Below are positions 1-7,924 of a stretch of 39,284 nt of DNA, in pieces (the stretch's first letter is position 1; every line of letters begins with the position of its first letter). The translations under genes were made by a program, and so were the position numbers. The DNA comes from Thermanaerothrix sp. GTDB lineage: Bacteria; Synergistota; Synergistia; Synergistales; Synergistaceae. The stretch is from assembly GCA_026417795.1 (NCBI GenBank), contig JAOACP010000018.1:1-39284 (forward strand), given 5' to 3'. The notes under the pieces were generated by a model, which made no database searches, was not told the DNA's origin, and saw nothing but the letters and a program-made list of their open reading frames with translations.

Positions 1-77
1 TAGGGGATCATATTTCGTTTGGATTCTTAGGTGAGGCAACGTTCCCTTTTCGTTTAGATTTTACGTGAGGCAATTCG
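1..77 (+). repeat. 77-bp end repeat, left copy
   Basis: Bases 1-77 are identical to the reverse complement of 39208-39284. Inside are two degenerate direct copies of a 23-24 bp unit, at 16-39 and 51-73, roughly CGTTT-R-GATT followed by GTGAGGCAA, with a 35-bp period. The identity ends at 77, five bases before the -35 box of the argG leader promoter. Because the match stops exactly at the window edge, the repeat may continue outside it. A length of 77 also equals a common assembler k-mer, so the visible length may be an assembly limit and not the true size. Confidence 0.9.
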
Positions 78-82
78 GCCGC

Positions 83-110
83 TTGACTTTTATGGAGACA
101 GATGTATAAT
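83..110 (+). promoter_or_regulatory. Sigma-70-type promoter for the argG T-box leader
   Basis: A TTGACT box at 83-88 and a perfect TATAAT at 105-110 are separated by 16 bp. Transcription would start near 117 and make a leader of about 360 nt ahead of argG. The -35 box begins five bases after the end of the 77-bp repeat. The tRNA-Pro promoter at the other end of the window has the same arrangement. Confidence 0.8.
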
Positions 111-227
111 CCTCTGCAATAACTTGTTGGAAGATATCTTGGCTTGGGTGAGGAGGTGTTGTAGGTGGCGCTTAAGGTCTTTTTGCGACGACGAAGCGGA
201 TCCCTTTTCCTTCATGTGCTCCATAAG

Positions 228-476
228 GGCGATGAAGGGGGGTGGACCCGTGGCGGTCGACAGAGAGGGGGCGTCACCGGCTGAGAGCGCCCCTCGTCCT
301 GGTCAGGATTCCCTCGTGCCCCTGAGCTCCCTCCCGAAGAAAGGCGGTTGATCCGCCAAGTAGGGGGGCCCGTGAGCTAACCTCACGGGAAGAGGTGGTC
401 GCGTCAGGGGCGACAATTTGGGTGGTACCGCGGGCAAGGCAGCCCGTCCCAAGGTGGACGGGCTGCCTTATTTTTT
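228..476 (+). promoter_or_regulatory. T-box leader (tRNA-sensing riboswitch) of argG
   Basis: The signature is the T-box sequence GGGTGGTACCGCGGG at 420-434, whose TGGT bulge would pair with a tRNA ending ACCA. Upstream, 270-300 resembles the distal part of stem I (AGAGAG and GGCTGAGAG elements in a GGGGCG/CGCCCC stem). A CCCGTGAG/CTCACGGG hairpin lies at 370-390. The competing terminator follows at 438-476. A CGT triplet (Arg) at 315-317, followed by a purine, sits where a specifier codon could lie, which would suit an arginine-pathway gene. That assignment is tentative because I cannot fold the RNA. Known T-boxes bind cognate tRNA and, when it is uncharged, favour the antiterminator, so argG should rise when the amino acid is short. 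Confidence 0.88.
438..476 (+). terminator. Regulatory terminator of the argG T-box
   Basis: A 12-bp perfect stem pairs GGCAGCCCGTCC (438-449) with GGACGGGCTGCC (456-467) around a 6-nt loop and is followed by a T-rich run at 468-476. The antiterminator lies just upstream, so the two folds are likely alternatives. The terminator ends only about 36 bases before the argG start. Confidence 0.88.
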
Positions 477-512
477 AGGTTGAAGAATATTAAAACTAAG
501 GGGGATATGAAG

Positions 513-1748
513 ATGACCTATAAGGGTAAACTGGTTCTAGCTTACAGTGGCGGTCTTGATACGTCTGTAGCCATACCTTGGCTTAAGGAACAGGGCTATG
601 ATGTCATAACCTTTACCGCCGACGTGGGACAACAGATAGATCTTAAGGCAACGAAGGAAAAGGCGATAAAGTCTGGGGCTTCCAAGGCATATATCACCGA
701 TCTTAGGGAGGAATTTGTGGAGGACTACGTTTGGAAATCCCTTAAGGCCAATGCCATGTATCAAGGCACCTACCCGCTTAACTCCGCACTCTCCAGGCCT
801 TTGATTGCCAGCCATCTGGTTAAGGTGGCAAAGGAGGAGGGGGCTGTTGCTATAGCCCATGGCTGTACCGGTAAGGGGCAGGATCAGGTGAGGATAGAGG
901 TGTGCGCCAAGGCGCTTAACCCTGAGATAACGGTGGAGGCCCCCGTCAGGGACTGGCATTTTAGCAGGGATGAAGAGATCGAGTACGCGGAGAAGCATGG
1001 CATACCGGTTCCAGTTACGAAGGCTAGCCCCTACAGCATAGATGAGAACCTTTGGGGGCGGTCGATCGAATGTGGGATCTTGGAGGATCCATGGGCGGAG
1101 GCCCCAAGCGACGCTTTTACCCTTACGGTAGATCCTTGGGAGGCGGCGGATGAACCGGTGGTAATAGAGATAGGCTTTGATAAGGGGATACCTGTTTCCT
1201 TGAACGGCAAGGCCATGTCAGGGGTGGCGCTCATTGAGATGCTGAACCAAATAGCAGGCAAGGCGGGAGTTGGGAGGGTGGACATGATAGAGGATAGGTT
1301 GGTGGGCTTCAAGAGCCGGGAGGTCTACGAATGCCCTGCCGCTGTTACCCTGATAGGGGCCCATAAGGCCTTGGAGAGCATGACATTGACCAAGGAAGTC
1401 CTTAAGGCCAAGAAGGAGCTTGAGGTAAAGTATGCGGAGCTTGCCTATGAGGGGTACTGGTTCTCCCCCCTGCGGGATGCCCTGGATGCATTCATTGACA
1501 AGACCCAGGAGGTGGTGAGCGGCGTTGTAAGGGTAAGGCTTTATAAGGGGCAGGCCGTGGTGGTAGGGATGAAGTCCGACAACTCCCTCTATAGGGAGGA
1601 CTTGGCCACCTATTCTCACGGTGATAAATTCGACCACAAGGCGGCGGTCGGGTTCATAACCGTGTGGAGTCTGCCAATAAAGACCTGGAGCCAGCTGCAT
1701 GGCAAAAAGGCATGTGACGAGGTTTCAAGGGTAATAGGGATGGAATAG
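513..1748 (+). CDS. argG: Argininosuccinate synthase
   Basis: ArgG joins citrulline and aspartate with ATP to form argininosuccinate, the penultimate step of arginine synthesis in the cytoplasm. The N-terminal PP-loop ATP site AYSGGLDTS is at residues 10-18, and the conserved HGCTGKGQDQVR segment is at about 116-127. The 411-residue length fits the family (about 400). The open frame extends back to a TTG at 480 inside the leader terminator, and an ATG at 507 lies only 2 nt after the AAGGGGG ribosome site. The ATG at 513 has about 8 nt spacing and begins at the usual family N-terminus, so I chose it. The gene stands alone under the T-box leader. No argH follows; it must lie elsewhere if present. 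The downstream gene converges on it. Confidence 0.97.
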   Translation: MTYKGKLVLAYSGGLDTSVAIPWLKEQGYDVITFTADVGQQIDLKATKEKAIKSGASKAYITDLREEFVEDYVWKSLKANAMYQGTYPLNSALSRPLIASHLVKVAKEEGAVAIAHGCTGKGQDQVRIEVCAKALNPEITVEAPVRDWHFSRDEEIEYAEKHGIPVPVTKASPYSIDENLWGRSIECGILEDPWAEAPSDAFTLTVDPWEAADEPVVIEIGFDKGIPVSLNGKAMSGVALIEMLNQIAGKAGVGRVDMIEDRLVGFKSREVYECPAAVTLIGAHKALESMTLTKEVLKAKKELEVKYAELAYEGYWFSPLRDALDAFIDKTQEVVSGVVRVRLYKGQAVVVGMKSDNSLYREDLATYSHGDKFDHKAAVGFITVWSLPIKTWSQLHGKKACDEVSRVIGME

Positions 1749-1800
1749 CCACTGGTAAACGGTGTTTTTTGCAGCCAAGTAAGAGATGCTAACTCGAACG

Positions 1801-1845
1801 CATAAGGCCAAGGGGCGCAGGTTGTTAGAGCCCCTTGGCCTTATG
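1801..1845. terminator. Convergent hairpin between argG and the pur operon end
   Basis: A 16-bp perfect inverted repeat, CATAAGGCCAAGGGGC (1801-1816) and its complement (1830-1845), surrounds a 13-nt loop. It lies between the stop codons of argG (plus) and the radical SAM gene (minus), so it can serve both strands. Neither side has a strong T-run, so the efficiency of intrinsic termination is uncertain. Confidence 0.65.
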
Positions 1846-1853
1846 CTTGAGCT

Positions 1854-2816
1854 TTATGCTTTGCCGCGCCATAGATCTCCCTGTCGAATGCCCAAATGCA
1901 TCATCCGAGCTTTGAGGTCCCGGATGAAGTCGCTTTTCTTCGACAGCCAAGACGGAGAGATCAGCCTCTCCGGAGAGGCGTCTGCTGTAAGTCGTTGAAC
2001 CTCCACGTGGTGGGGTATCCTTATTAATGCCTCTATTAGGGCCCCCATGTAGTAGTCCCTTGACGGAGGCAAGAACAAGCCTGCGTCGAATCTCCGATGA
2101 AGCTCCGTACCCCTCAAAACGTGGAGCGGGTGAAACTTAATGCCCGATGCCCCGGCGATGCATAACCTTTCAGCGTCCATTGCCATCCTCAGAGGGGTCT
2201 CGCCTGGTATCCCGCCTATGAGATGTGCGCAGGTCATTACGCCCTCCAAGGCGGAAATGGTTTCTATGGCCCTTATGGCGCTTTGTGAATCGTGACCCCT
2301 ATTTAGCCAGTTCAGCATTGGATCGTCCAGTGTTTGGACCCCAACCTCTGCCCACACCTCAAGTCCTTCTGCGACCAAGACCTTTAACATGGAGGTGAAA
2401 GCGTCTGGTATCTGATCTGGCCTTAAGCCGAAGGCAAGTCCCACCACATGAATCCCAGATTTTTCGGCGGCCCCCATGGCCCTTTTGACCGCCTCCGATA
2501 ACGCATCAATTGGTACATTGGTGCAGCTGTAGCTCTGAAAGTAAAGTATCGTCTTGGTTATGCCCCTTGCCAGCAGGGCGCTTGATTTTTCCCGGCACTG
2601 TTCTTCAATCCCTATACCTCGAAGGTAAGCCCCATCGCCTCCCCCTTGTGAGTCGCAGAAAACGCATCCCCCCGATGTCAGAGAGGTTCTGTGGGGACAT
2701 CCAAAGCCGCCGTCTATGCATATCTTCCAGACCCTTTCCCCGTGTCTTGATCTGAGCGATTCGGAGAAGGAGGTCCATGGGATGTTATTGGACAGTTTGG
2801 GTACAGGATTGCTCAT
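1854..2816 (-). CDS. YhcC/YtqA-type radical SAM protein (TIGR01212 family)
   Basis: This 320-residue protein has the opening of the YhcC family: an IDGGFGCPHR segment followed by GGCVFC. Its three cysteines (C40, C51, C54) have the family's CX10CX2C spacing and should bind the [4Fe-4S] cluster that cleaves S-adenosylmethionine. The rest reads as a TIM-barrel-like radical SAM domain with HLIGGIPGET and GIKFHPLHVLRGT segments. The family's substrate is not established, to my knowledge. It is the last gene of the pur operon: its ATG overlaps the purE stop as ATGA, so it is probably translated with purE. I see no further reason to link it to purine synthesis. Confidence 0.9.
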   Translation of the reverse strand: MSNPVPKLSNNIPWTSFSESLRSRHGERVWKICIDGGFGCPHRTSLTSGGCVFCDSQGGGDGAYLRGIGIEEQCREKSSALLARGITKTILYFQSYSCTNVPIDALSEAVKRAMGAAEKSGIHVVGLAFGLRPDQIPDAFTSMLKVLVAEGLEVWAEVGVQTLDDPMLNWLNRGHDSQSAIRAIETISALEGVMTCAHLIGGIPGETPLRMAMDAERLCIAGASGIKFHPLHVLRGTELHRRFDAGLFLPPSRDYYMGALIEALIRIPHHVEVQRLTADASPERLISPSWLSKKSDFIRDLKARMMHLGIRQGDLWRGKA

Positions 2817-3325
2817 AAATCCTCGCGATGGACCGGTAATCCAAGGGAGGCCAGTTTATTGGTTCCATCAACCGCCTTCTTAGCATTATCAGCTTTCATC
2901 GCTACTAATGCGTCGCGAACCTCCCCATTGCTCAAGGCAACTATCCTAGCCGCCAAAATGGCGGCGTTTCTTGCCCCATCAACCCCCACCGATGCTACCG
3001 GTACGCCGGGAGGCATTTGGACTGCGGAGAGAAGAGCGTCCAGGCCGCCCATAATGCCTCCGCTCAAAGGCACTCCTATGACGGGCAGGTCGGTATGGGC
3101 TGCCACTGCCCCTGGAAGCGCCGCTGAAAGCCCCGCCATGGCTATTATCACCTTAAAGCCCAGCTCGGAAGCCCTTGAGGCCATGTGGGCTACCCTATCG
3201 GGCGTCCTGTGGGCGGAGGCCACCGCGGCTTCAAATGATACGCCCAGTTCAGTCAAGGCGTCTCCGCACTTCCTTGCGTGTTCCGCGTCCGATGGGGATC
3301 CTAAGATTATAAGCACGTCCGGCAT
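2813..3325 (-). CDS. purE: N5-carboxyaminoimidazole ribonucleotide mutase (class I-type PurE)
   Basis: PurE forms CAIR, the substrate of PurC. The protein is 170 residues with GSPSD near residue 9 and SAHRTP at 37-42. The SAHRTP form is typical of class I enzymes that act on N5-CAIR from PurK; the CO2-using class II enzymes usually carry SAHKT. No purK is present in this otherwise nearly complete operon. A GTG at 3334 is in frame but overlaps the AAGGAG ribosome site, so I chose the ATG at 3325, about 8 nt after it. The gene follows purD with a gap of about 80 bp, one of the largest in the operon, and overlaps the next gene by 4 bp. Confidence 0.94.
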   Translation of the reverse strand: MPDVLIILGSPSDAEHARKCGDALTELGVSFEAAVASAHRTPDRVAHMASRASELGFKVIIAMAGLSAALPGAVAAHTDLPVIGVPLSGGIMGGLDALLSAVQMPPGVPVASVGVDGARNAAILAARIVALSNGEVRDALVAMKADNAKKAVDGTNKLASLGLPVHREDL

Positions 3326-3404
3326 TTTTATCACTCCTTAGGCCTTTTTGGGGTTTTAAGGTTTGTTGTTTAACCACTGTTTGTGTTTATTGACCACTCT
3401 GCTT

Positions 3405-4685
3405 TTATAGATCAAAGAACTCCATGGCGGAATGGCCTATATCGCCCCTGCAGAAGCCACCGGGCAGAGAGATTGAGGCCATCCGTCTGTATGCGTTGCT
3501 TCTGGCGGCTTCAATGGAGTCTCCAACGCCTACTACAGTTAGTACTCTGCCACTCGAGCTTACCAGTTTATCTTTTGCCAGTGCGGTCCCTGAATGAAAG
3601 ACCAGGGAGGATCCATCGTCGAATGGAGATGCGCCCTCTAGGGGAAGTCCTACCCGAGGGGAGAAGGGGTAGCCTTCGGAGGCTAGCACCACCCCAAGGG
3701 CGCTTTTGCCGTTGGTTCGAACGTCTTTAACGTGAAGTTCTCCCTTGGCAGCCCTATGGCAGAGATCTAGCCAATCGTTGCCTATAATGGGCATTATGGC
3801 CTGGGTTTCCGGGTCTCCCATGCGAACGTTGTACTCCAGGACCCATATTTTGCCTTCCGAGTCAAGCATGAGTCCCATATATAGGATACCCCGGTATGTT
3901 ATTCCCATCTTTCTAAGCCCTCTTATGGTGGGGACCAACACCTCTTCCCTTATCATTTTCCTGAGGGCTTCCGAATCCCATGGCACCGGAGCGTAGGCTC
4001 CCATGCCACCGGTGTTGGGCCCCTTATCCCCATCGAAAGCCCGCTTGTGGTCCTGGCTTAGGGGCAACAGGGCCCCGTCGTTGCCGTCCACCAATGCCAG
4101 GGCGGTGATCTCAAAGCCGCTTACGTGATCCTCGATGACCACCTTTCGGCCCGCATCGCCGAACAATCTTCCGTCCAGCAGCCTGCTGCAGTAATCAATC
4201 GCTTCGTCAAGATCCGAGGTTATTAAAACCCCCTTGCCCGAAGCAAGGCCGTCGGCCTTTAACACGTAAGGTGGAGTTCTTGATTCTAAAGCGGCCCTGC
4301 AGGATTTCAAATCCTCGCAGATGCTGAAGGAGGAAGTTGGTATTTGGTTTTCTTCCATGAAGAACTTTGCGAAGGCCTTGCTGCCCTCAAGCAAGGCCCC
4401 CCTCTTTTCTGGTCCTAGGACAAGGATGCCTTGATCCATCAGGCCATCTGCCACGCCGGCCACCAGCGGAGCTTCCGGTCCTGGGATGACCAAGTCTATT
4501 CCAAGGTCTTTTGCGGCTTTCAAAACTGATGAGACGTCGCAGACGTCCAATTCTGCGGAACCGAAACGGTTCCTTGTGCCGCCATTGCCGGGGGCGACTA
4601 TCACCTCCGATCCAATGGGAGATCTTGATACTGCCCAGGCTACGGCGTGTTCCCTCCCGCCGGCTCCAAGGATCATGACTCTCAA
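3405..4685 (-). CDS. purD: Phosphoribosylamine--glycine ligase (GAR synthetase)
   Basis: PurD joins phosphoribosylamine to glycine with ATP, the second step of purine synthesis. The 426-residue length is normal. MILGAGGREHAVAW at the N-terminus is the family's first loop, the ATP-grasp segment KADGLASGKGV is at about 143-153, and NVRMGDPETQ near residue 286 supplies metal-binding residues. The TTG at 4685 lies about 7 nt after a GGGAGGGG ribosome site; an ATG three codons later is the alternative. It follows purH with a gap of about 66 bp. Confidence 0.96.
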   Translation of the reverse strand: MRVMILGAGGREHAVAWAVSRSPIGSEVIVAPGNGGTRNRFGSAELDVCDVSSVLKAAKDLGIDLVIPGPEAPLVAGVADGLMDQGILVLGPEKRGALLEGSKAFAKFFMEENQIPTSSFSICEDLKSCRAALESRTPPYVLKADGLASGKGVLITSDLDEAIDYCSRLLDGRLFGDAGRKVVIEDHVSGFEITALALVDGNDGALLPLSQDHKRAFDGDKGPNTGGMGAYAPVPWDSEALRKMIREEVLVPTIRGLRKMGITYRGILYMGLMLDSEGKIWVLEYNVRMGDPETQAIMPIIGNDWLDLCHRAAKGELHVKDVRTNGKSALGVVLASEGYPFSPRVGLPLEGASPFDDGSSLVFHSGTALAKDKLVSSSGRVLTVVGVGDSIEAARSNAYRRMASISLPGGFCRGDIGHSAMEFFDL

Positions 4686-4751
4686 GGGCTTTCCCCTCCC
4701 TTCTTGCGTACCGAATGGGCATAGCTCAATTACATGAATAGGTCGGCTATA

Positions 4752-6302
4752 TTAGTGCCTGAAGGTTCTGCAGCCACCTATGAACATGGATATGCCTGAT
4801 TCTAAAGCCTTTGCTATGACCTCTTGATCCCGTATGGATCCGCCGGGTTGGATTATGGCGGCTATGCCGTGGGAATGGGCCTCCTCGACCGTATCTGGGA
4901 ACGGGAAGAAGGCGTCCGAGGCCATTACGGCCCCCCTAGATGAGCTTCCGCATCTTGCCAATGCGAACCTAGCGGCGTCAACCCTGTTGGTGAACCCTGC
5001 GCCAATCCCAATGAGACGTCCGTCCTTTACTATCGCGATGGCATTGCTCTTGGCAAGGGCGGCGCAGCGCCATGCAAAGACCATGTCCTCCCACAGCTCG
5101 CCCCGTGGTACTCCATACCAAGTACCGGTGTTTTCCTCCGGAGGCTCTGGTATCGGATCGTCTTGAACCAGCGTCCCTAGGGATGTATCCCTCAGCACGG
5201 GGTATTTGTGGTCACATATCAGGCTGGCTGTAATCAAGCGAAGCCCCTTCCTTCGCTCCATTAGGATGTTTTCGGCTTCTTCATCAAAGCTCGGCGCTAC
5301 AATCACCTCGAAGAACCTATCAGCCAACGCCTCGGCGGTGTCCTTGTCCACCTGCTCCGTAAATCCCACTATGCCACCAAAGGCAGATACGGGGTCACAG
5401 GATACCGCTCCTTCAAAGGCCTGGAGTAGAGTCTTGCCCGTGGCGGCACCGCAGGGATTGTTGTGCTTTATTATCACACATGCGCGTAGTCCCTTCAGCA
5501 TCCTGATGCCCCTTAGTGCCGCATCGGCGTCCAAAATGTTATTGTATGACAGATCCTTGCCGCCTGTGACCTTAAATGATTGTTCTCCAGCACCCCTTGA
5601 CCACAGAGATGCCCTTTGATACGGGTTTTCACCGTATCGAAGGTCTTTTGTCTTAACCATCGGCACTGCCAGCCTGGATACCCCCTTAACCATGGGGGAG
5701 CCCAAGTCAAAGCGCTGGGACAAGGCCAGTGATATGGTGGCATCGTACTGTGCTGTTAGGCACAGGGCTTTTGCCGCGTACCGTTCTCTGGACTCCAAGG
5801 GTATCTCACCTTTATCCGTGATCTCCTTGGCTGCCTCGATGTAGTCCTCTGGATCGCATAAAACCGCCACGTGCTTGTAGTTCTTAGCCGCCGCGCGGAG
5901 CAGGGTAACTCCGCCGATGTCTATCTGCTCTATCAGCTCGTCCAATGATGCTCCCGACTTAAGAGCCTCTTCGAAGGGGTACAGGTTACAAACCACCACG
6001 TCTATGGGCGGTATCCCATGAAGGTTAACTTCTTCTATGTCTGAATGGTTATCTCTTCTGAATAGTATCCCCCCGGCTATCTTTGGGTGTAGGGTTTTAA
6101 CCCTCCCACTGAGCATGTGGGGGTATTGGGTCACGTCTTCTACGCCGGTAACGTCCAGCCCTAGCTCTTTGAGAAACTTCATGGTGCCGGAACTGGATAT
6201 CAACTTGTAACCGCTGTTTATGAGAGCTCTTGCCAGGTGTTCGATGTGGGCCTTGTCATAAACCGATATGAGGGCGAACCTTTCTAATGATACCTCAGCC
6301 AC
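4752..6302 (-). CDS. purH: Bifunctional AICAR transformylase / IMP cyclohydrolase
   Basis: PurH carries out the last two steps to IMP: formyl transfer from 10-formyl-tetrahydrofolate to AICAR, then ring closure. The 516 residues cover both domains. The N-terminal cyclohydrolase has ISVYDK (about 12-17), SSSGT and SGRVKTLHPKI (65-75). The C-terminal transformylase has LRYGENPYQ, KHNNPCG and SDAFFPFPD and ends CRTFRH, close to the usual RHFRH terminus. The start is GTG at 6302 with GGAGGTG about 7 nt upstream. It lies 24 bp after purN in the operon. Confidence 0.97.
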   Translation of the reverse strand: MAEVSLERFALISVYDKAHIEHLARALINSGYKLISSSGTMKFLKELGLDVTGVEDVTQYPHMLSGRVKTLHPKIAGGILFRRDNHSDIEEVNLHGIPPIDVVVCNLYPFEEALKSGASLDELIEQIDIGGVTLLRAAAKNYKHVAVLCDPEDYIEAAKEITDKGEIPLESRERYAAKALCLTAQYDATISLALSQRFDLGSPMVKGVSRLAVPMVKTKDLRYGENPYQRASLWSRGAGEQSFKVTGGKDLSYNNILDADAALRGIRMLKGLRACVIIKHNNPCGAATGKTLLQAFEGAVSCDPVSAFGGIVGFTEQVDKDTAEALADRFFEVIVAPSFDEEAENILMERRKGLRLITASLICDHKYPVLRDTSLGTLVQDDPIPEPPEENTGTWYGVPRGELWEDMVFAWRCAALAKSNAIAIVKDGRLIGIGAGFTNRVDAARFALARCGSSSRGAVMASDAFFPFPDTVEEAHSHGIAAIIQPGGSIRDQEVIAKALESGISMFIGGCRTFRH

Positions 6303-6326
6303 TTGTTACACCTCCGCTCATGTGTC

Positions 6327-6932
6327 TCATACCAGGCGTGATCTTCTCAGGCTTGAAAGCGAAAAATCCCCTTCCCTGAGCCAACGGTCTATGGCTACGG
6401 GATATATCCGGTGCTCCACTTTGTGGATCTTCTCCTCCAGGTCTTCCAGTGTGTCGCTGGCTTCTACCGTTACTGCCTCTTGGGCCAGTATGGGGCCGTG
6501 GTCCACCTGCTCGTCCACAAGGTGCACTGTGACGCCGGTCACCTTAACGCCGTACCGGAACGCGTCTTCTATGCCGCTCTTGCCTGGGAAGGAAGGGAGC
6601 AGGGAAGGATGGACGTTGATTATCCTCCCCCTGTGCCTCTTAACGAACTCCTCCGACAGGATGCGCATAAAACCCGCCAGCACCAGGTGTTCTGTGTTAA
6701 ATCTCCTCATGGTCAGTTCTATCTGTTTCTCCCCGTGGAGTCGTCCTCTTGAGTAATCCAGTGTTATGGTTTGCAGCCCCTGTTCCCTTGCCCATATAAG
6801 GCCCGGTGCTGCGGGGTTGTCGGATCCAACGAAGGCTATGTGGACCTTAAGAAGCCCCGAGTCTGCCGCGCCTTTTATGGCCATCAGGTTAGATCCCCTG
6901 CCGGATATCAAAATCCCAATGGGGGTTCTCAT
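6327..6932 (-). CDS. purN: Phosphoribosylglycinamide formyltransferase (folate-dependent)
   Basis: PurN formylates GAR using 10-formyl-tetrahydrofolate. The 201-residue protein has the phosphate-binding GRGSNL loop (11-16), the catalytic Asn and His in NVHPSLLP (N106, H108) and the catalytic Asp in VDHGPIL (about D144). Its ATG overlaps the purM stop by 4 bp (ATGA), implying coupled translation. The formate-dependent PurT is a different family (ATP-grasp) and does not fit this sequence. Confidence 0.97.
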   Translation of the reverse strand: MRTPIGILISGRGSNLMAIKGAADSGLLKVHIAFVGSDNPAAPGLIWAREQGLQTITLDYSRGRLHGEKQIELTMRRFNTEHLVLAGFMRILSEEFVKRHRGRIINVHPSLLPSFPGKSGIEDAFRYGVKVTGVTVHLVDEQVDHGPILAQEAVTVEASDTLEDLEEKIHKVEHRIYPVAIDRWLREGDFSLSSLRRSRLV

Positions 6933-7924
6933 CTGCGCGTCACCGACCCTATGATGAAAGGAGCTTCCCCCAACTGGGTCATCAGGTTAAGCAAGACATC
7001 AACGTCCTTGGGGGAGGCTATCATCACGAAGCCCACGCCCAGATTGAACACCCGTCTCATCTCCGCCTCATCTATGCCCAGCCCCTGCAGGAATTCGAAG
7101 ATGGCGGGCCTCCTCCAGGCTTGGTAGTCTATTTGTATTCCAAGACCCGGAGGTATCACCCTGGATATGTTGCCCTCAAGGCTCCCTCCGGTTATGTGCG
7201 CCATGGCCTTTACAAGACCGGTTTCCGACCCTTTGAGGGCCTGGTTGACGTAAAGCCTGGTGGGTCTTAAAAGCTCTTCTCCCAGCGGACTTGGCAGAAC
7301 CCCATGGTTGGAATTTAGATCCACCCCTGCCTCCCCGACGGCTTTCCTTATCAAACTGTAGCCGTTGCTGTGGGGGCCAGAACTTGGAAGGCCGATTAGA
7401 AGGTCTCCTTCCACGATTGACTCACCGGTTATGATCTCTTCCGTTGCCACAATGCCAACCGCAAATCCGGCCAGATCGAAGGAGTTCTCGTCGTACACCT
7501 GGGGCATCTCGGCAGTTTCCCCTCCAAGCAACGTGCATCCGCATGCCGCACAGCTTTCAGCTATCCCCTCTAAGATGGGTAAGAGAGAATCCGGCTTGAG
7601 CTTGCCGCAAGCCACGTAGTCGAGGAAGAAGAGGGGCCTTGCGCCGCATGTTACCAGGTCGTTAACGTTCATGGCCACCAGGTCCTGCCCCAGCCCTTTT
7701 ACCTTCCCAAGCTCCCTGGCCAGTTCCATCTTTGTGCCCACCCCGTCGCAGCAAGCCGCCAGGGCCAGGTGGTCGCTGATGCGGTACAGGCCCGCAAACC
7801 CGCCGATGCCCGCGATGGTCTGGGAGTTGTTTATGGGGTGTTTCTTAACTATCTCCTTAACCCTTTCGACCCATAGATCCGCTGCGGATAGGCTCACGCC
7901 GGACTTGTCATATGTCAATCCCAT
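6929..7924 (-). CDS. purM: Phosphoribosylformylglycinamidine cyclo-ligase (AIR synthetase)
   Basis: PurM closes the imidazole ring of AIR with ATP. The 331-residue protein shows the AIRS-family pattern: GIGGFAGLYR, DGVGTK, DLVAMNVNDLVTCGA and GGETAEMP, followed by a C-terminal half with SSGPHSNGYSLIR and ITGGSLEGNI. The ATG at 7924 lies inside the end of purF (17-bp overlap), and GAGGATG upstream can act as the ribosome site. Confidence 0.97.
   Translation of the reverse strand: MGLTYDKSGVSLSAADLWVERVKEIVKKHPINNSQTIAGIGGFAGLYRISDHLALAACCDGVGTKMELARELGKVKGLGQDLVAMNVNDLVTCGARPLFFLDYVACGKLKPDSLLPILEGIAESCAACGCTLLGGETAEMPQVYDENSFDLAGFAVGIVATEEIITGESIVEGDLLIGLPSSGPHSNGYSLIRKAVGEAGVDLNSNHGVLPSPLGEELLRPTRLYVNQALKGSETGLVKAMAHITGGSLEGNISRVIPPGLGIQIDYQAWRRPAIFEFLQGLGIDEAEMRRVFNLGVGFVMIASPKDVDVLLNLMTQLGEAPFIIGSVTRR

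Noticed and set aside
16-73. The two direct repeats as a CRISPR array
   Set aside because: Only two copies are present, they differ at several bases, and the spacer would be about 11 bp; no cas genes are nearby.
124-351. Open frame of 75 residues upstream of argG
   Set aside because: It lies inside the T-box leader, has no family resemblance and its composition reflects the structured RNA.
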